Counted from the first letter of the stretch, positions 12,761 to 26,573 are shown. The stretch is DNA of 64,000 nt from Kryptolebias marmoratus (GCF_001649575.2 NC_051430.1:12839691-12903690); one strand, 5' to 3'. The notes: generated by a model not told the origin, from the sequence alone. Made by a program: numbers and translations.

Positions 12761-15700
12761 CCCAGTGAAAGTTTAGCCTCCAGCTCTTATGTGATATTTT
12801 AGTAACTCATGTGAAAGAACAGTACTTTCTCGTAACTATACCTGCGCTCCCCTTGCAGCCATACCTTGAGTGATGTCCACTCATTACTTAAAACTCTCTT
12901 GAGTCCTCCGACCAGCAGAAAAATGATAAATCACCTGCCTGTCCACTTGTCTGCTGCTTTCTGCCTTTAGGCTCCTGAGAAAGTTCATTTCAGAAAAATC
13001 TTGCTTTGATTATCTACATCAATAACAAACTCTCTCTGTCCCCGCAGATGTCTCGACCCCAAACAACCGTCAGTACTTCCTGTGCCCTTCAAAGTAAAAC
13101 ATTTGCTTTCCTGTCTTGTGTCCTGCCTCTGTCACCAATCACAAAGTTTTATATTTTATATCGCTGTTTTACATTTTATGATCACATGGTTAAAACTGTT
13201 TATTTGCGAGAGGAAACAGCGACAGTAGCAGCTAGCTGTAACACTTTAAGCACAGCCTGAGGCACCTCCAGCGGTAATGTCCTATTTCTGCCAAAGTAAG
13301 CATGTAATGTGAAGTTAACAGTGGTGCAAAACAATAAATAAAAGAAAAAGAAATGGCGAATGTGTTATGAAACAATCCTCTTTGGTTTTGGCTCCACTCA
13401 GACTAAATGTAATTTTGCCAGTTTGTTCATAATTATTTATTTCACTAAACTGATTTTGTTTAAAGAGCTACAGCAAGTAAGATGGTTCATAACTTTTCCA
13501 CAAAACCTCCATTTCATTAAGACGTGTGGATTTTACCTGAGTGAGCCTACAGCAGCATCAGCTTTGATTTAACAAAACCCTGAGAAACACAGAATAAAAG
13601 CTTGTGTTTGTTATTCCAATCCCACTCTGAAGTTCAGAGACTCAATAAAACCAATGAAACTGCTTCACTAAATGACGTTTAAAAAGTGTTTCATGATGCA
13701 ATTAAAATGCTTTTTCTATCTTATCTGCAACTTTCTGTACTTTATTTTGAAGAAACACTAATTCTCTTTCCCATACTTTTCAGAAGAAAACAAGCATAAC
13801 AAGTTCCCCAAATCATTACAAAACAGGTTTGTTTCCTATGTGCCCAAGCGCTGATATGATCTAGTTTTAGGAAGTTATCTGACAAAGGCTGAGTTGAGCT
13901 GTAGATTCTCACCATAATTACGGAAAAAAACTTCCAAACAGGAAATGGTTCGCCCGCTAAATAATTGCTGTGAACAAAGTGGACTGGATTTAACTGTGCT
14001 TCAGCTTAACATGTTCACTTGTACACGTATAACTATTAATGAAGCATCACTTGCTGTATGCGATTGTTTTAAACTTTTTCCACCCAGTTCTGAAACGATG
14101 CATGATCAGCTGCAGACGTTAAATATGCTTTTTTTATTTCATGCAACCATATGGATTAATGACCTGCAATGACGAAATAGCTGCAAATACTTTTGAGATG
14201 GCATAACAGAAAAGGCTAGTGTTGGACTAATACCGTGCTCTGATTCATGAGGGGTATTAGTTTTTGGCTATGTGTCTATGAAAGCTTGTTGTTTGAGAGA
14301 CAAATGTGAAATCTTCCTTTGTGGTGGTTAGATGCAGATTAAAGTGGTGCAGCAGTTTGGGGAAGGCGTGGTCTGCAGCTGCCTTTTTCACTCAAATCAT
14401 ATCTGAATGCACGTGGGGTGTAAATAATCGTTCTGCCAGCTGACACAAATGTTTGCATCATGGTCCTCTGCATCGCCCAGAACCTTTAAAAGTTCTGTCG
14501 CAGAACACCCTCGCAGATAAAGGCCTGGATGATGAGCGCAGATTTAACTTGATCACATGCGACCGAATCTTATCTTAGCTGTAATTTATCTGCGATTGCA
14601 AAGTCCCTGGATTCTTTAGCGAGGAGAAGCTGAAGGGAGAGTGTACGCGCAGCTTTGTCCAAATATTTTCTTAGAGTCCCAGCTTCTTTTTGGAGGCAGG
14701 TGGCCTTCCCATCCGGGGCTCAGTGCAGTGACACATGGCGTTGACATTGACTTCAGGCCTGCCTGGGGGTCGTTAAAGGCCAATTTGTCAGCGTTCAACG
14801 TGGACCAGGCATGGAGATGTGTTTCAAGGGGCCTCACATCTGGACCTTTTGTGTTTTAACAGCGTCCCGCTTCCTCTTTCAGAACCGTGAAGTATATTTA
14901 TAATGGGAAGGCCATGTTCCACAGCCAGTTGGTCTTGTTTCATCAGCGCACTCCAAGCCGGGCTATAGGGACACTTATTAAAACACAACCCGTCCCTACT
15001 GGGCCATTCCAAGCACTGGATGCACGCTTACCCTTCCTCCTCCAGTCTCATTAAACGACAATAATCATCAGGTGCAATGAGTTGATGTAAATATCAGCTG
15101 TCTTGTGTGTGTTTTAATGGTAAAGCAGGCTTCGACACGAACTGTGCAGTCAGCAGAGATGGACGTGGCAGGGGGGAGACAGGGCCGCGGCCCGGTCTGA
15201 TAATCAGTCACTGCGAGGGCAGCTTGATTAAAGGAAATGGACGGAGTGGAAACTTTGAATGTGTGTTTTCAGTGGTGCTTTCAGCCAGTCTGGGTGATAG
15301 CCACAGCAGAACAAATGCTGAAACAATTAGGGCAAGTCGGAGGATGTTTTTACTCACACTCGGCGCCCTCTCCCCCTCCTCCCCCCGCCCTCTGATTGCA
15401 CATCAAAGTTGTCAACAGAGTTTAAAATGTGAGTTTATTGTTTGGCTCAGTTGTCAGATTTTAAAAGAGCCGGGGCTTCTGCCTTCAATTCAGGCCGATA
15501 GAAACACAGAATTTACTGGTAGTTTCTGCCTCTGGATGAATTTAGAAAAAAGGTCTTACAAATGGGTTGTCACTCTACATTTGAAGGAATCCGGGAGACA
15601 CTTTTATATATATAAAATGTTGAAATCTGTTTTTTTTTGTGAGGGATATGCATAAATTATTCACCTAATAATAACAGCGCTTTTAATGCTTTTTATCTAT

Positions 15701-18700
15701 AGCTATAGACACGGGTGAGTTGTTTGCTCTGTGCAGAGACGGGGTCGGCCTAATCTCAGAGGTGACTGATTTATGGTTTGTTGCTGTCTGTCAAACAGCT
15801 GACAGATGGAGAAATCGGCACAGCCTCCGCCGCACCGTCGCCACTCGCAGATACTTTGCAGTCCTACCAACGGCATGAATGCTGAGGACTGCACTTTCAG
15901 GAACGGCGTACATTTTTCTCTTCTCATCCCCACAGAAAAATCTATCTGGCTGAGTTAAACTTGCCTAAATTCTGACTTGCTTATGTAGTTTGCTTGAAAC
16001 CAAAATTGTGTAACAGGGGGACTTGTCTGTGACGAAACCTGCCTTTTTTTGGCTTTAAAGCCTCTGAGATGTATATATTTAGTCTGAGATATTTGCAGCG
16101 TGCTCTTACTGTGGGCAGATTTTATAAAAAGAGTCTTTCAGGTTTTCCTTGGAAAGGCTCCAACTTCAGACCATAAACACAGAGACTAAAAATTTGAGGC
16201 CTATAAATCATTTCAGGAGTAATTTAGAGACGAAACATTAAAGCGCACTGAGCTAAAGCATCTTGCTCACTAAACACTTTTGTCAAGGTGATGCTCTGCT
16301 CTTTCTCAGTGCCAATCAGCTCAGCGACAGCTCTTTCATTCCAGTCCTGGAGAAAATGATCACACGGAGGACCGAAGTTGTGCTCAGACTCTTTGGGCTG
16401 AAAGTCTGCAAAGCACCTGGCTCTCACATGGACCACTGTTTAGGTTTTCACGTTGACTTCTCATAACAGGGTCAGGCTTCGAGTTTCTGTTTCTCTGCTT
16501 TTAAAGAAAACAGGCGCTAATCATATCTGGATGTGAAAAGACCCTGTTTCCTTATTGACTGTGAGATCCAGATAGGTCTTGGCAGGTGGAAAGTTAACAG
16601 CGACCTTTAAAAAAAGCACAAGCAGGTAAAATCAAAAGCAGCTCAACCTTTGAATATCGTATTAGGATCCATTTAAGAAGCGACGGGCACTGAAGAAACA
16701 GTGAAGCTGTTGTGGCCGAGGGGGTAAAAGAGTCTAATTTTCTCCTAATTGAGCCACGGGGTTCTTGTTTTGTCAAGGAGATTTGAAGCCAAATGGAGTC
16801 AGATTCCCGCAGATCTCCTGGGATGATGGGAGTCTAGCAGAGCCTGGAGACCCCTGCAGTACCCCCCGGCTTCTAATCCCTGTCATTAACTCTGCTGCTC
16901 AGAGAAAAGTGGCCTGCCAGCCACTACCCTCTCATCAGCCCTGTCCTTTGTCCCTTTATATCTTCCACAGCATCCTCTTTCATCAGCTCCGTCTCCCACT
17001 TCTCTACTTCCTCCTGTCTCATTGTTTCCTACGTTTACCTTAAAGCTCCTGATTTTTACAATTTGTACAGGTGACACAAACCTGAATAGTCACCTGTGCA
17101 TTTATTTACGACGATGACTTATGCAGAGATTCACTCAAAGGAATAGGCAAAATGTCTTGTTTCATAACAGAGCCACTGAGCTGACCTATTTTTCATGATT
17201 CTGCGATGCAAAAACAACTGTCTGGGGGTGTATATGTCATGACAAATAGCGCTTCTGTTATCATTCCATCGAGCCATCCGCCGTAGAAATAGCTTACATT
17301 ATGGAGCTATAAAACAAAAGTCACATAGAAGCGTCTCTGTTGGAGACACAAACTGTCCGATTATAGCACATCCTGTGGAGCTGGCTGTTTTGTTCCACTG
17401 ACACAAACAAACATCCACGCACAGCGTGATGGGTATGATGGGTGTGAGGGTGGTCCCACGAAGGAAGAGGGGAAACACCTTGTGACCCTCTTCGTTGCTG
17501 ACCAGGCGGCTGGAAGTGAGCAAACCTGAAGGCTGGACGAGCAGAAATAACCGGTGGGCAGCTGCACTCGTTGCTGGCTCACTTTGAACATCCTGATCGC
17601 CTGTTTACATCTGATTTGGTTCTCAGAAAGAAAACGCGTAAGCTTTAACTGGCACAAGTGACCTGGAACGTCCCTATAAATAGCCCCCTCAGTGTAAACA
17701 ATTTGGCGTCAGGTTGGAATAAAGTGGTGAATAGACACCCGGTCAGTGTCCGTCAGTGGGATGTCCTCTGAAATGATGGAAACCCAGCCAAGCGTTTGAG
17801 TGTTTATTTCTTGGCCAATGTGCTCTTCGGGAAGGTAGATAAGAAGCAAATAAACAGAGGAGATTTCGTCTCTTGTGGCAGCAGTAATTGTTGGCCTGAA
17901 AGCGTGGCAGCAGATTGCCTCTGGCCGGGCCATGTTTGGGTTACGATACAGACGTCAAACCGAATGCCTCGCAGACACAGACAGCCTGACTTCAGCTGAA
18001 GATAAACTTTCTGTTCCACTTGAACCATCCAAGGAAAACTGTGCTGGCTCAGCTCGCTGACACTGGAACAGGAAATGAGTGTTAACAAGCTCTTTGGGCA
18101 TTGATTACTCAACTAGTTTCACACGAACTATTGAAAAAAAAAAAAAAAGCAAGCATCGTTATCTGATGCTGCAAAACTTCCTCCTAATTTCTTCATGCAT
18201 CCCCGATTTAAAATCTCAAAACAACATACATGCGTTTGCAGTAATCAAAAATGAATCAGGAAGCACAATAAAATGTTGATGAAACTCTCCCCAGGTGTGT
18301 TGCTCGTTAGCCGAATAGTGCTTAGAGCGACAAAATAAAACAATAGGCTGGCCTTTGTAAAGGCACACATTACTTATGATTGGGTGGAGGTCTCCGTTCG
18401 CTTCAGTGCCGGATCAGCAGATGTGTGGAACAGATAGCCGTTTATGACCTCCAGCTCAAAGATTCAATATCCTATTTCACACAATGAGATTGTTTTGTGT
18501 AGTCTTTTGTTTTTCAGTTCAACTTTGTTTTTGTTTTCAGGCTTAACTCATCTGCGTGCAGATAATCGCGAGAGCGTCGCGCCCAGTCGTGATCTGCCGA
18601 GCAGCACGGCCGACTAGCAAACCCTCTGCAGGAGCCTCGTCCACCTCAGAGTGGCACTGCCTCACGATGTCTGACACTCCTGAGAAGGCCTTTAGTGAAA

Positions 18701-21240
18701 AGCTGGGGCTCACAGTTAGCTGCATGACTTCATGGAAAGGCAACTTGTGTCCATTATGAGTTATTTCTGTCTTTTATTGCACGTGTAATGCTTTCACAAG
18801 AGAGCAAGACTTGCAGATCAATCTTGAAGTGACACTATGCTGGGCCCCCGGTGCCTCAGAGTGATTTGTGGGTCTTCTGCTGGCCACAAATCGAGGAAGG
18901 AGGGAGCAACTTTTACACTTCAAACAAAGCTGAGGTCCCAAATGACACCTTCAGTCGCTTATCTCCCCCAGACTGGAGTTAGCATGTGTCCACGGCAGAT
19001 GTCCCCCGAGTCTCCCGTCGCTGACTCCGGTCGGCTCTGTGAAGCATAAATATCACACGCCTCGCTTGCTTCAGATGTTGCAGGGCCCACGGCGGCATCG
19101 AGTTTGCGACCGAATTGCTGCATTTTGTCCCAGTGTGAACACGGCGATGGTGGGAGTGAAGCGGTCACGTCGCAGCAGCAGGGTCATTTCAGCAGTAGAT
19201 CAAAAGCAGCCACAGCTGTGCAAAGGACACATGTGTGGTCTAATCCCAAAAAGCCCGAGACTCGCCGCAGCTATATGTCTGTTGGCTGGGGTCACCGAGG
19301 CAATAGGTGTGGGAAAGGAAATATCACGCAAAAGTAAAACGCGTAGCTGGTTCCCACATATTTCATTTGGAAAGAGATGACGGAGTCGCTCGTAGGTGAT
19401 AATTCTCTTCTCACCTCAGGATCTGCAGCGGGGCTTTATCTTGGCACCTTTAAAAGCTGCGATTACCCAGTGAGGAGGGTCTCTGAAGAGGATGGTCTGA
19501 TCTGACCATCTGTTTCTTATCTACTTGCTGTTATTTTGTTTTAATTTGCGAATGTATTTGTATAAAGGATATATCAGGGCTTGTGAGCAGCAGGCGTTCT
19601 AATGGGGTGGGGGGGACTGCAGAGCTGAGCTGCAGGTGTGTGTGTGTGTGTGGTTTGCCACAAGCTGAGGATCCAGTAAAGGCAGAAGACTCGTAATACA
19701 TTTGAATCATTTTGCCAAGGAGGACATTTCTTATCTCACTGTATATCTTGTCCGCCACTCTCGCTTAAATCAATAAAGTTTTTGCTACACAATGAAAATG
19801 ATTAAAGATGTGCAATGCTCAGTATTTCTTACAGCAGTTTAAAAAAACAAAACAAACCCAAGACGAAGTGTTTGCCGAGTTCAGCTCCAGCTCTGAACGC
19901 TCCATGCATCACCAGTCCCTGGCTGCACACTGGTAACCCGAAAGAAGCTCAGTCTTTCATCGAACACATTTCTCCGAACTGCGTGTTTACAGCAATAATA
20001 ATCCTCTCTGCCAATTTATGGAATAGCTCCCTGTTATCATCACTTGGAGGCCTGTTTTACACAGATTATCCAGCCTAAATGAGCTGTGAATACGCAGCAC
20101 TGCTCAGACTTGTCTTCTCTTCTTCCTTATGACGGGTTAGGAGGCTGAACGCAGTTTAGCCAACAAACAACATCCTGTTGGTGGCTAATGAATTTGGAAA
20201 GCACCCAGTTTTGATGTAATTTTATTTGTAAATGTTTGCTTTTGTGTTGTTTTTAATTTATTGCTGCCCTATTTCTACACTAAGCTGGGTGCTTCTTTAC
20301 CAACAGGTTTAGTGAAAAGAAACAGAAATCAAGGCGGAGTCGATGTGAAGTTTCCTCTTGCTTTTGTTTCAGATCTTAGTGTTTGCTTGTCCTTTTAGTG
20401 TGCAAATGAATCCACAGACATGAGAATTGAATTCACACACCTCCCTCGCGTCGCTGTTAGGGATATTTAATCTAATCTTTAAAAACAAAAAGAAGCTATA
20501 TTTAATTAGCTCCTATCTCAAGGATGCTCCATTATTTTCCAGCGTTTGAAGATTCAGACATTTAAAGTAAAAGGTTGAGACGGCGGTTGTTGGTAAAAAG
20601 AAAAAGAAAAGAAAAAGAAACAACAAAATGTGTTGCCCTTTTATCAGCTTTTTAACATCACTGATTGTGATGGAAAGCAAGACTGTGGAAATGTCCAGAC
20701 CTGTTCCAGGACCAGAGTTCCCTTTTCTAATAAAATTAGACTGCAAATAAAATGGTTTTTTTTATTATTATTATTAAAAAAAGCTTTAGCAGCTGACATC
20801 ATATGTTTTAATAGAAGTTAGGTGTGGAAAAAAGTCCTTCCTTTTCCAAACTCAAGCTCTTGCCATGATGTAGATTTTACACAAAAACGTCATAGGACTT
20901 TCTTGTTTTGTCATTTCACTGGGTTTAACTGCATTTTACAAGGCATAATTGCTCTTTGAAGGCCACAGTGTCGTGCAGTATTTTCCCACGGTAACGTGCT
21001 AACAGCTGAACTATAGCTTAAAATCTGAAAATGTGATCCAACGTGCTAATTGACGCACCTGTTTTTGTCGTTGTTGTGGTTTATGTATGTGTGACTGGGT
21101 AATGTGTGGACAGTTTTGTAAAACTCAGCTAATTTTTGTTCATATTTTTGAAATTATTAGAACAAAGTGTCCCGTCAGTAACTCCACTCTTGTAAAAAAA
21201 AAAGAAAAAAAAAAAAAAAACCTCCACTCTTGTGTTTTAG
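12761..21240. other. Gene-free region upstream of aplnr
   Basis: About 8.5 kb with few obvious repeats apart from short GT, poly-A and TTA tracts. Low repeat content in a long gene-free stretch next to a developmental receptor is where cis-regulatory elements would be expected, but no specific site is supported. Confidence 0.5.
19635..19652 (+). repeat. Short (GT)n tract
   Basis: GGTGTGTGTGTGTGTGTGG, nine GT units. Confidence 0.8.
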
Positions 21241-21404
21241 NNNNNNNNNNNNNNNNNNNNNNNNNNNNNNNNNNNNNNNNNNNNNNNNNNNNNNNNNNNN
21301 NNNNNNNNNNNNNNNNNNNNNNNNNNNNNNNNNNNNNNNNNNNNNNNNNNNNNNNNNNNNNNNNNNNNNNNNNNNNNNNNNNNNNNNNNNNNNNNNNNNN
21401 NNNN
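21241..21404. other. Assembly gap (164 N) bordered by poly-A and poly-G
   Basis: Run of N about 470 bp upstream of aplnr, preceded by an A-rich run and a duplicated CTCCACTCTTGT and followed by twelve G. The flanks suggest a low-complexity collapse. Confidence 0.99.
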
Positions 21405-21699
21405 GGGGGGGGGGGGACAGCTGTTCTTTGGCAACTTTACTCATCAGGTAACTTTGTAATTTGATTAGTGTAATAAAGTGGTAAACTAGATTACAATTAA
21501 TTGCTGATTTCGTTTTTTTTTTTAAAAAAGCAACAATAGGTCTGTCTACATCTGCACCAGGGCTCCTCGGCCTGCAGGCAGAGGGATGGGCCCCGCCAGA
21601 AGAGGTGACAGAGGAGGAGGAGAGCTGATAGATGTTTTACTGTGGGGGGAAGGAGAGGAGGGGGTCGTCCTGGGAGGGAACCAGGGGTGTAGAGGGCCG

Positions 21700-21712
21700 A
21701 GTTTAAAAAGGC
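21700..21712 (+). promoter_or_regulatory. TATA-like element upstream of aplnr
   Basis: An A-rich TTTAAAAAGG motif lies about 170 bp before the aplnr start codon in a locally GC-rich stretch. Its position suits a core promoter with a short 5' UTR. This is inferred from motif and spacing only. Confidence 0.35.
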
Positions 21713-21877
21713 AGGGCGCAGCAGCAGTCTCTCACTCTTTTTGTCCAGCGGCAGCAGAGCTCCCCGCTCCTCTGATTCAGTGGGTTTAGTTTTGCTCTGA
21801 TTCTCTCCTGGGGACCGTAGAGGACTCTTATCTCTGTGAAGGACATTTTTTGCTGTTGTTGTTTTGGGCATTGCATC

Positions 21878-22960
21878 ATGGAGACCACTGGGGAATATGC
21901 AGACAGTTATGAGTATTATGATGATAACGAGACCGCCTGTGACTTCTCAGAGTGGGAGCCTTCTTACTCCCTCATCCCGGTGCTCTACATGCTCATTTTC
22001 ATCCTGGGCCTGTCTGGGAACGGCGTGGTCATCTTCACGGTGTGGCGATCCAAATCCAAACGTCGGGCTGCAGATGTCTATATCGGGAACCTGGCTTTGG
22101 CTGACCTCACCTTCGTTGTAACCCTACCTCTCTGGGCTGTGTACACGGCTCTGGGCTACCACTGGCCGTTCGGTGTAGCTCTGTGCAAGATCAGCAGCTA
22201 CGTTGTTCTGGTCAACATGTACGCCAGTGTCTTCTGCCTCACCTGTCTGAGTTTCGACCGCTACCTGGCCATTGTGCACTCCCTGTCCAGCAGCAGGCTG
22301 CGTTCACGAGGCACCATGCTGGCATCCCTTGGTGCCATTTGGCTCCTGTCCTGCCTCCTGGCTGTGCCCACGCTGCTCTTCCGCACCACGATGAATGACC
22401 AAAACAGCAACCGGACCACCTGTGCCATGGACTTCAGCCTGGTGACCATGAACCAGAGGCACGAGTCCCTGTGGATCGCAGGACTCAGTCTGTCCTCCTC
22501 CGCCTTGGGTTTTCTCCTGCCTTTCCTGGCTATGACCATCTTCTACTGCTTCATCGGCTGCACCGTCACCCGTCACTTCAACAACCTGCGCAAGGAGGAC
22601 CAGAAGAAAAAGCGCCTGCTGAAGATCATCACCACGCTGGTGGTGGTGTTCGCCATCTGCTGGACTCCCTTCCACGTGCTGAAGAGCATGGACGCCCTCT
22701 CCTACCTGAACCTCGCGCCGAGTTCCTGCGGCTTCCTGCGCTTCCTGCTGCTGGCTCACCCCTATGCCACCTGCTTGGCCTACATCAACAGCTGCCTCAA
22801 CCCGTTCCTGTATGCCTTCTTCGACCTGCGCTTTCGCTCCCAGTGCTTGTGCCTGCTCAACCTGAAGAAGGCCATGCACGGCCACATGAGCTCCATGTCG
22901 TCCACTCTCAGCGCCCAGACTCAGAAGTCAGAGGTTCAGTCTCTGGCCACCAAGGTTTAG
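21878..22960 (+). CDS. aplnr: Apelin receptor (class A GPCR), intronless
   Basis: Single-exon 360-codon gene for a seven-transmembrane receptor of apelin and Elabela/Toddler, a plasma-membrane G-protein-coupled receptor of vascular and gastrulation signalling. The start chosen is the ATG at 21878; an in-frame ATG at 21836 would add 14 residues unlike the family. Visible features: acidic N-terminus with a sequon at N17 and a Cys-Asp-Phe-Ser-Glu-Trp-Glu-Pro stretch near residue 21; TM1 with GNGVV (about 47-51); TM2 with NLALADLTF (71-79); conserved Cys103; TM3 end with FDRYLAIV (DRY at 127-129); a second Cys in extracellular loop 2; TM6 CWTPFH; TM7 NSCLNPFLYAFF; Ser-rich tail ending SLATKV. Human APLNR is 380 residues and also intronless in its coding part. 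Teleosts carry several apelin receptor paralogues (aplnra, aplnrb); which one this is cannot be decided here. Family assignment is very secure. Confidence 0.96.
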   Translation: METTGEYADSYEYYDDNETACDFSEWEPSYSLIPVLYMLIFILGLSGNGVVIFTVWRSKSKRRAADVYIGNLALADLTFVVTLPLWAVYTALGYHWPFGVALCKISSYVVLVNMYASVFCLTCLSFDRYLAIVHSLSSSRLRSRGTMLASLGAIWLLSCLLAVPTLLFRTTMNDQNSNRTTCAMDFSLVTMNQRHESLWIAGLSLSSSALGFLLPFLAMTIFYCFIGCTVTRHFNNLRKEDQKKKRLLKIITTLVVVFAICWTPFHVLKSMDALSYLNLAPSSCGFLRFLLLAHPYATCLAYINSCLNPFLYAFFDLRFRSQCLCLLNLKKAMHGHMSSMSSTLSAQTQKSEVQSLATKV

Positions 22961-23795
22961 ACGGTCACAGGAGACACGCGGCTGCAGGACAGTCCCGGCC
23001 CTAACCACTGGAACACTTGTAAAAACACAGACTTTATGTGTCAGTTGTGTGAAGCCGGTCAGATGAGAGGGCGAACTCTGAACTGTCGCTGCCGTCAGTC
23101 ATTAATGTCATTGTGTGTCCCTCCTGTTCTGCGGCGGCGAGACATCGACGCTCTGTCTGTTGCGAGGACTTGGGAAGCTGGAGCCAGCTGGCTGAGCTCT
23201 TTAGCTGCTTTGGTCTTCAAATTCTCAGAGGAAAATAAGAAAGAGTCTATATTTTTTGTCGCTGTTGGTTTTTTTTTGTTGTTGTTGTTTTTCTCTCCAC
23301 AAGACTTTATTTTTTCCTTTCGTTTCAATCGTAAAAGTTTGTGTTGAGTGAGTTATGAATTGTGAACTGATGTGCATAAAAAAAAAAAACGTTTTTACAC
23401 TGGATGAAATGTACAGCGCTACACTATTTTCATACCATTTCTGTTTTGTTTTTATAAGCACTTGTTACGAACGAGTGAGCAGGGATTTCAAACAGAGCAG
23501 TGTCCTCTTTAAAGCCTGATGTTTGTGAAGTTTGGGCTGCAGGAGGGAGGTGAACGAGGAGGAAAGGTGTCACAGCCTAATTATATAGTTTGTGGAGAAG
23601 AGACGGGGAGGGTTTGGGGGCGAGGGGGCAGATGGCAGAAGACAAATGTTGTTTTGGAACGGGAGCAGGGTGGGGTGGGGTGGATGGGTTTTGATGTGGC
23701 TGTGGTTCTAAAAAAGGGACAAAACGAGCCTTTCAAAATGTTTCCGACTGATGTATATCTTTTATTTTTTTGACACCACTGTAACTAACTACTGT

Positions 23796-23801
23796 ATTAA
23801 A
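23796..23801 (+). terminator. aplnr: Probable aplnr polyadenylation signal (ATTAAA)
   Basis: ATTAAA about 840 bp after the aplnr stop codon, followed within 30 bases by a TG-rich stretch. It is the first good signal downstream of the coding region and would give a 3' UTR of about 0.85 kb. Confidence 0.5.
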
Positions 23802-24984
23802 GATGTGTGCCATAAACAGATTCCTGTCTGCGTGGTAAAGTGAGTACGTGTGATTTCTGATGGTTTTAAAAGTGTCGTTTTAGAGACTGGGAGGACAAAA
23901 TTCACATTTCCAAATCTAAATATTGAGCCTGGAGTTTCACATCGGTTTCGTGACTCCAGCCTGTTATTTCAGTGTCGAGTATCTCGACCGGGTCAGAGCT
24001 TTGTTATGAATTAGCCTCACATTGGGTTTACACCTACAGACTAACGGTTCTCTAATCTCTATTGATTCACAGCCGGCATCCAGACTGTAACTGGATTACG
24101 CAAAGTGCCAATCCTGAAAATTGTGTATTCCACATTTGGTTTTGACTTTCATCCCTCGATGTGGGCTGATTGTCATGAAAGTTTCCTAGGTTTGAAAACA
24201 CTGTATTCATTTAAATCAAGGCAAAGAAGGAGTGTTTTCAGTTACAGAGGCAATTAAAGCACCTAAAGGTTGCGTAAAGCTGGTATTTACTGTCACCGGC
24301 ATTGAATCAGTACCATCTAACCCACATGTTTACAGAATAATTGGCTCATTACAGTCCTTTGATTTGACAGCAGTGAGTTCTGTTGGACATAATCACCATT
24401 TAAGGGATGGTGGTGGCGGTGGCAGGGGGAAGTGGGGCTCTAATCCTGGCAGAAGATGAGGTCGGCAAACAAGTTGAGATTTGTCCCTGCTAAGTTAGGG
24501 CGGTTGTTGGGGTGCAGGGAAAAGGGTCTGGGGAGAAAAGAAAGAGGAGAGGGTGGGGGGGCTACAGATGCCTCAACGAACCGATTTGTTTTCTTGCAGA
24601 GGAGAAAAGAAGAGAAACCGTGACTGAGGTGAGGAAGGTAGGAAAAGAGCGAGGCTACGCGAGGCCACGTCACACACATGTGAAGAGGCGAAATTTTAAA
24701 AAAAAAAGTTTTTCGGGACAGATCACATTCCTCTCCGTCCTGGAGACGTGGAGCAACATTCAAACCTACGATAAATCACAGAGGGTTATTGTGATGAATG
24801 TGAGAGCTGCAGAAACAGACACTGGATTATTTAGACACACACCTGGTCTGCTGGATGCCATTTAGCAGAAGTTACACAGCAAGTGGAAACTAATGTGTGA
24901 AGTTCAGAACTTTTATTTATCAGACACATGAGGATTCAAACTAGAGGCTTTTACTTCATATTTATCATCACCTGCTGCTGAAGA
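23802..24984. other. Intergenic, no feature recognised
   Basis: Non-coding, with a GGTGGTGGCGGTGGC stretch near 24410 and purine-rich runs near 24520-24560. Confidence 0.55.
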
Positions 24985-25745
24985 TGAAGCAGGGATGGTG
25001 TTTTTGTCTATTTTGTCTGTCTGTTAGCAAAATATCTCATGAACCTGTGGAAGGATTTTAATGAAAATCTTAGAAAGTAATTATTAGATGTACGTCTACA
25101 ACCGATCAACTATTGGAGTTGATAACATTCAAGATGGCCGGTACAGCTAAGCAAACCTAGCAAATTCAAAAATCGCTATAATCTTACAAATATTGAGCTA
25201 AAACTTGGTGTGGTAGTAGTTGAAAGTCACCCCCAACACATAGTCTAAGCACTAGCATATCAAGCAAGATCTGCTCTTTAACCTTTGCCATGAATTGTTG
25301 GAGTCAACTCTGTGTGTTTGTCAGCAAAATATCTCACAAACCATAAGAAGAAATTTAATGAAACTCTCAGAAAACAATGTCTGTACCCCCACAGCTGATT
25401 AACATTTGGAGTCAACCCTATTTAAGATGGCTCTCACAGTTAATTGACAATAGTCAACGCAAAAAATGGCTCTAACTCAGTCAGTTTTACAGATATAGGA
25501 CAAATTTTTTTAATTTTGTGTGGTAGTAGCTGATAGTTCTCCTCATGATGTTCTCTGAGTGCTCAGACATTTCACAAATCCTCACAATATTGCACGAGAT
25601 CGCGGCTAAGGTCATTGATCAAAGCAGCTGTAACTCTGTCCCTTCTCAGAGTAACATGCTTTCAGGTTAAAACTCTGGCGTGAAAGGCGGCAGGTGATAT
25701 GCGTTCATTCCAGGAATGCTAGGCCTTTAATCATTAAAATGCAGA
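24985..25745 (+). repeat. Dispersed ~297-bp-period repeat, copy B
   Basis: Two and a half units in head-to-tail order, with cores at about 25020 and 25316 (period about 296 bases). It shares the AATGAAA, GATCAACTATTGGAGT, GTAGTAGTTGAAAGTCA and terminal GGCGGCAGGTGAT blocks with copy A. Confidence 0.85.
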
Positions 25746-26573
25746 TATGCGTCTAATAGAAAGAGCGTAAACAGCGAGGAGTCAGTCATGCGTGCTTATC
25801 TGGTCAGACATGTTGTTGTTGCTGCGATAAGCCGGTCTGACAGCTTGTCTGATGCGGTTAGCAAACAACTTCACTTTGGGAAAACTCACCCAAAAACACC
25901 AGCTGGCCAAAGCAGCATATAGACGACTCCAACAACGCAAATACAACTGCTGCGTTCGGTCTCTGAGTGCATCTAGATGTTGTGTTTCCTGTGTGTACGC
26001 AGGAGAAGTATGCCTCTATGATGCTTCAACAGTTTTCTTAGAGTCCAAACATCCACTGGACCAGAACAGCATTTCTTGTTTTCACCAGGTCTGGAGAGCT
26101 GAGCTTTATTTTGACTTTTGGGTGCTCAACGCAGCGCTACAACAACGCTGACGGCGAGTTACAGAAGTGGATCGCTGCAGTCTTGAAAAAGCTCCACTTT
26201 CAAAACCGTCAGAGTTTTTTAAACAAACACTATTTTAAAAAACCTTCACTTCAAGTGTCAAGTTTTTGGTTATTTGCACAGAACCTTTTGGCTGCCTGCA
26301 GGCACAAAAAGTGGCAGCGGCAGCTAGCTGTCGCACTTCCGGTGAAGCCTGAAGCGCTATACAAACCAGGTAAGATGCTGACTGTATACTGACCCATTTA
26401 AAAAAATCTGAACTATTTCTTTAATCTTCCTGGTTGCATTAGAAACAGATTGGTGGTGTCGCCGGTGCGAGCTGCCACGCCCTTGATGTGACATCCGAAC
26501 CAAAACACAACTGCTCCCCTTTCCCTTAGATCTCCCCGCTGTGACATCCCACCCAAGCAGCAACAAATGCACC

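Noticed and set aside
21836..21877. Earlier ATG for aplnr
   Set aside because: It adds 14 Cys/Phe-rich residues with no family counterpart; the ATG at 21878 gives the usual acidic N-terminus.
22304..22885. 193-codon minus-strand frame antisense to aplnr
   Set aside because: It mirrors the GC-rich coding sequence of aplnr; its composition is an artefact of the opposite strand.
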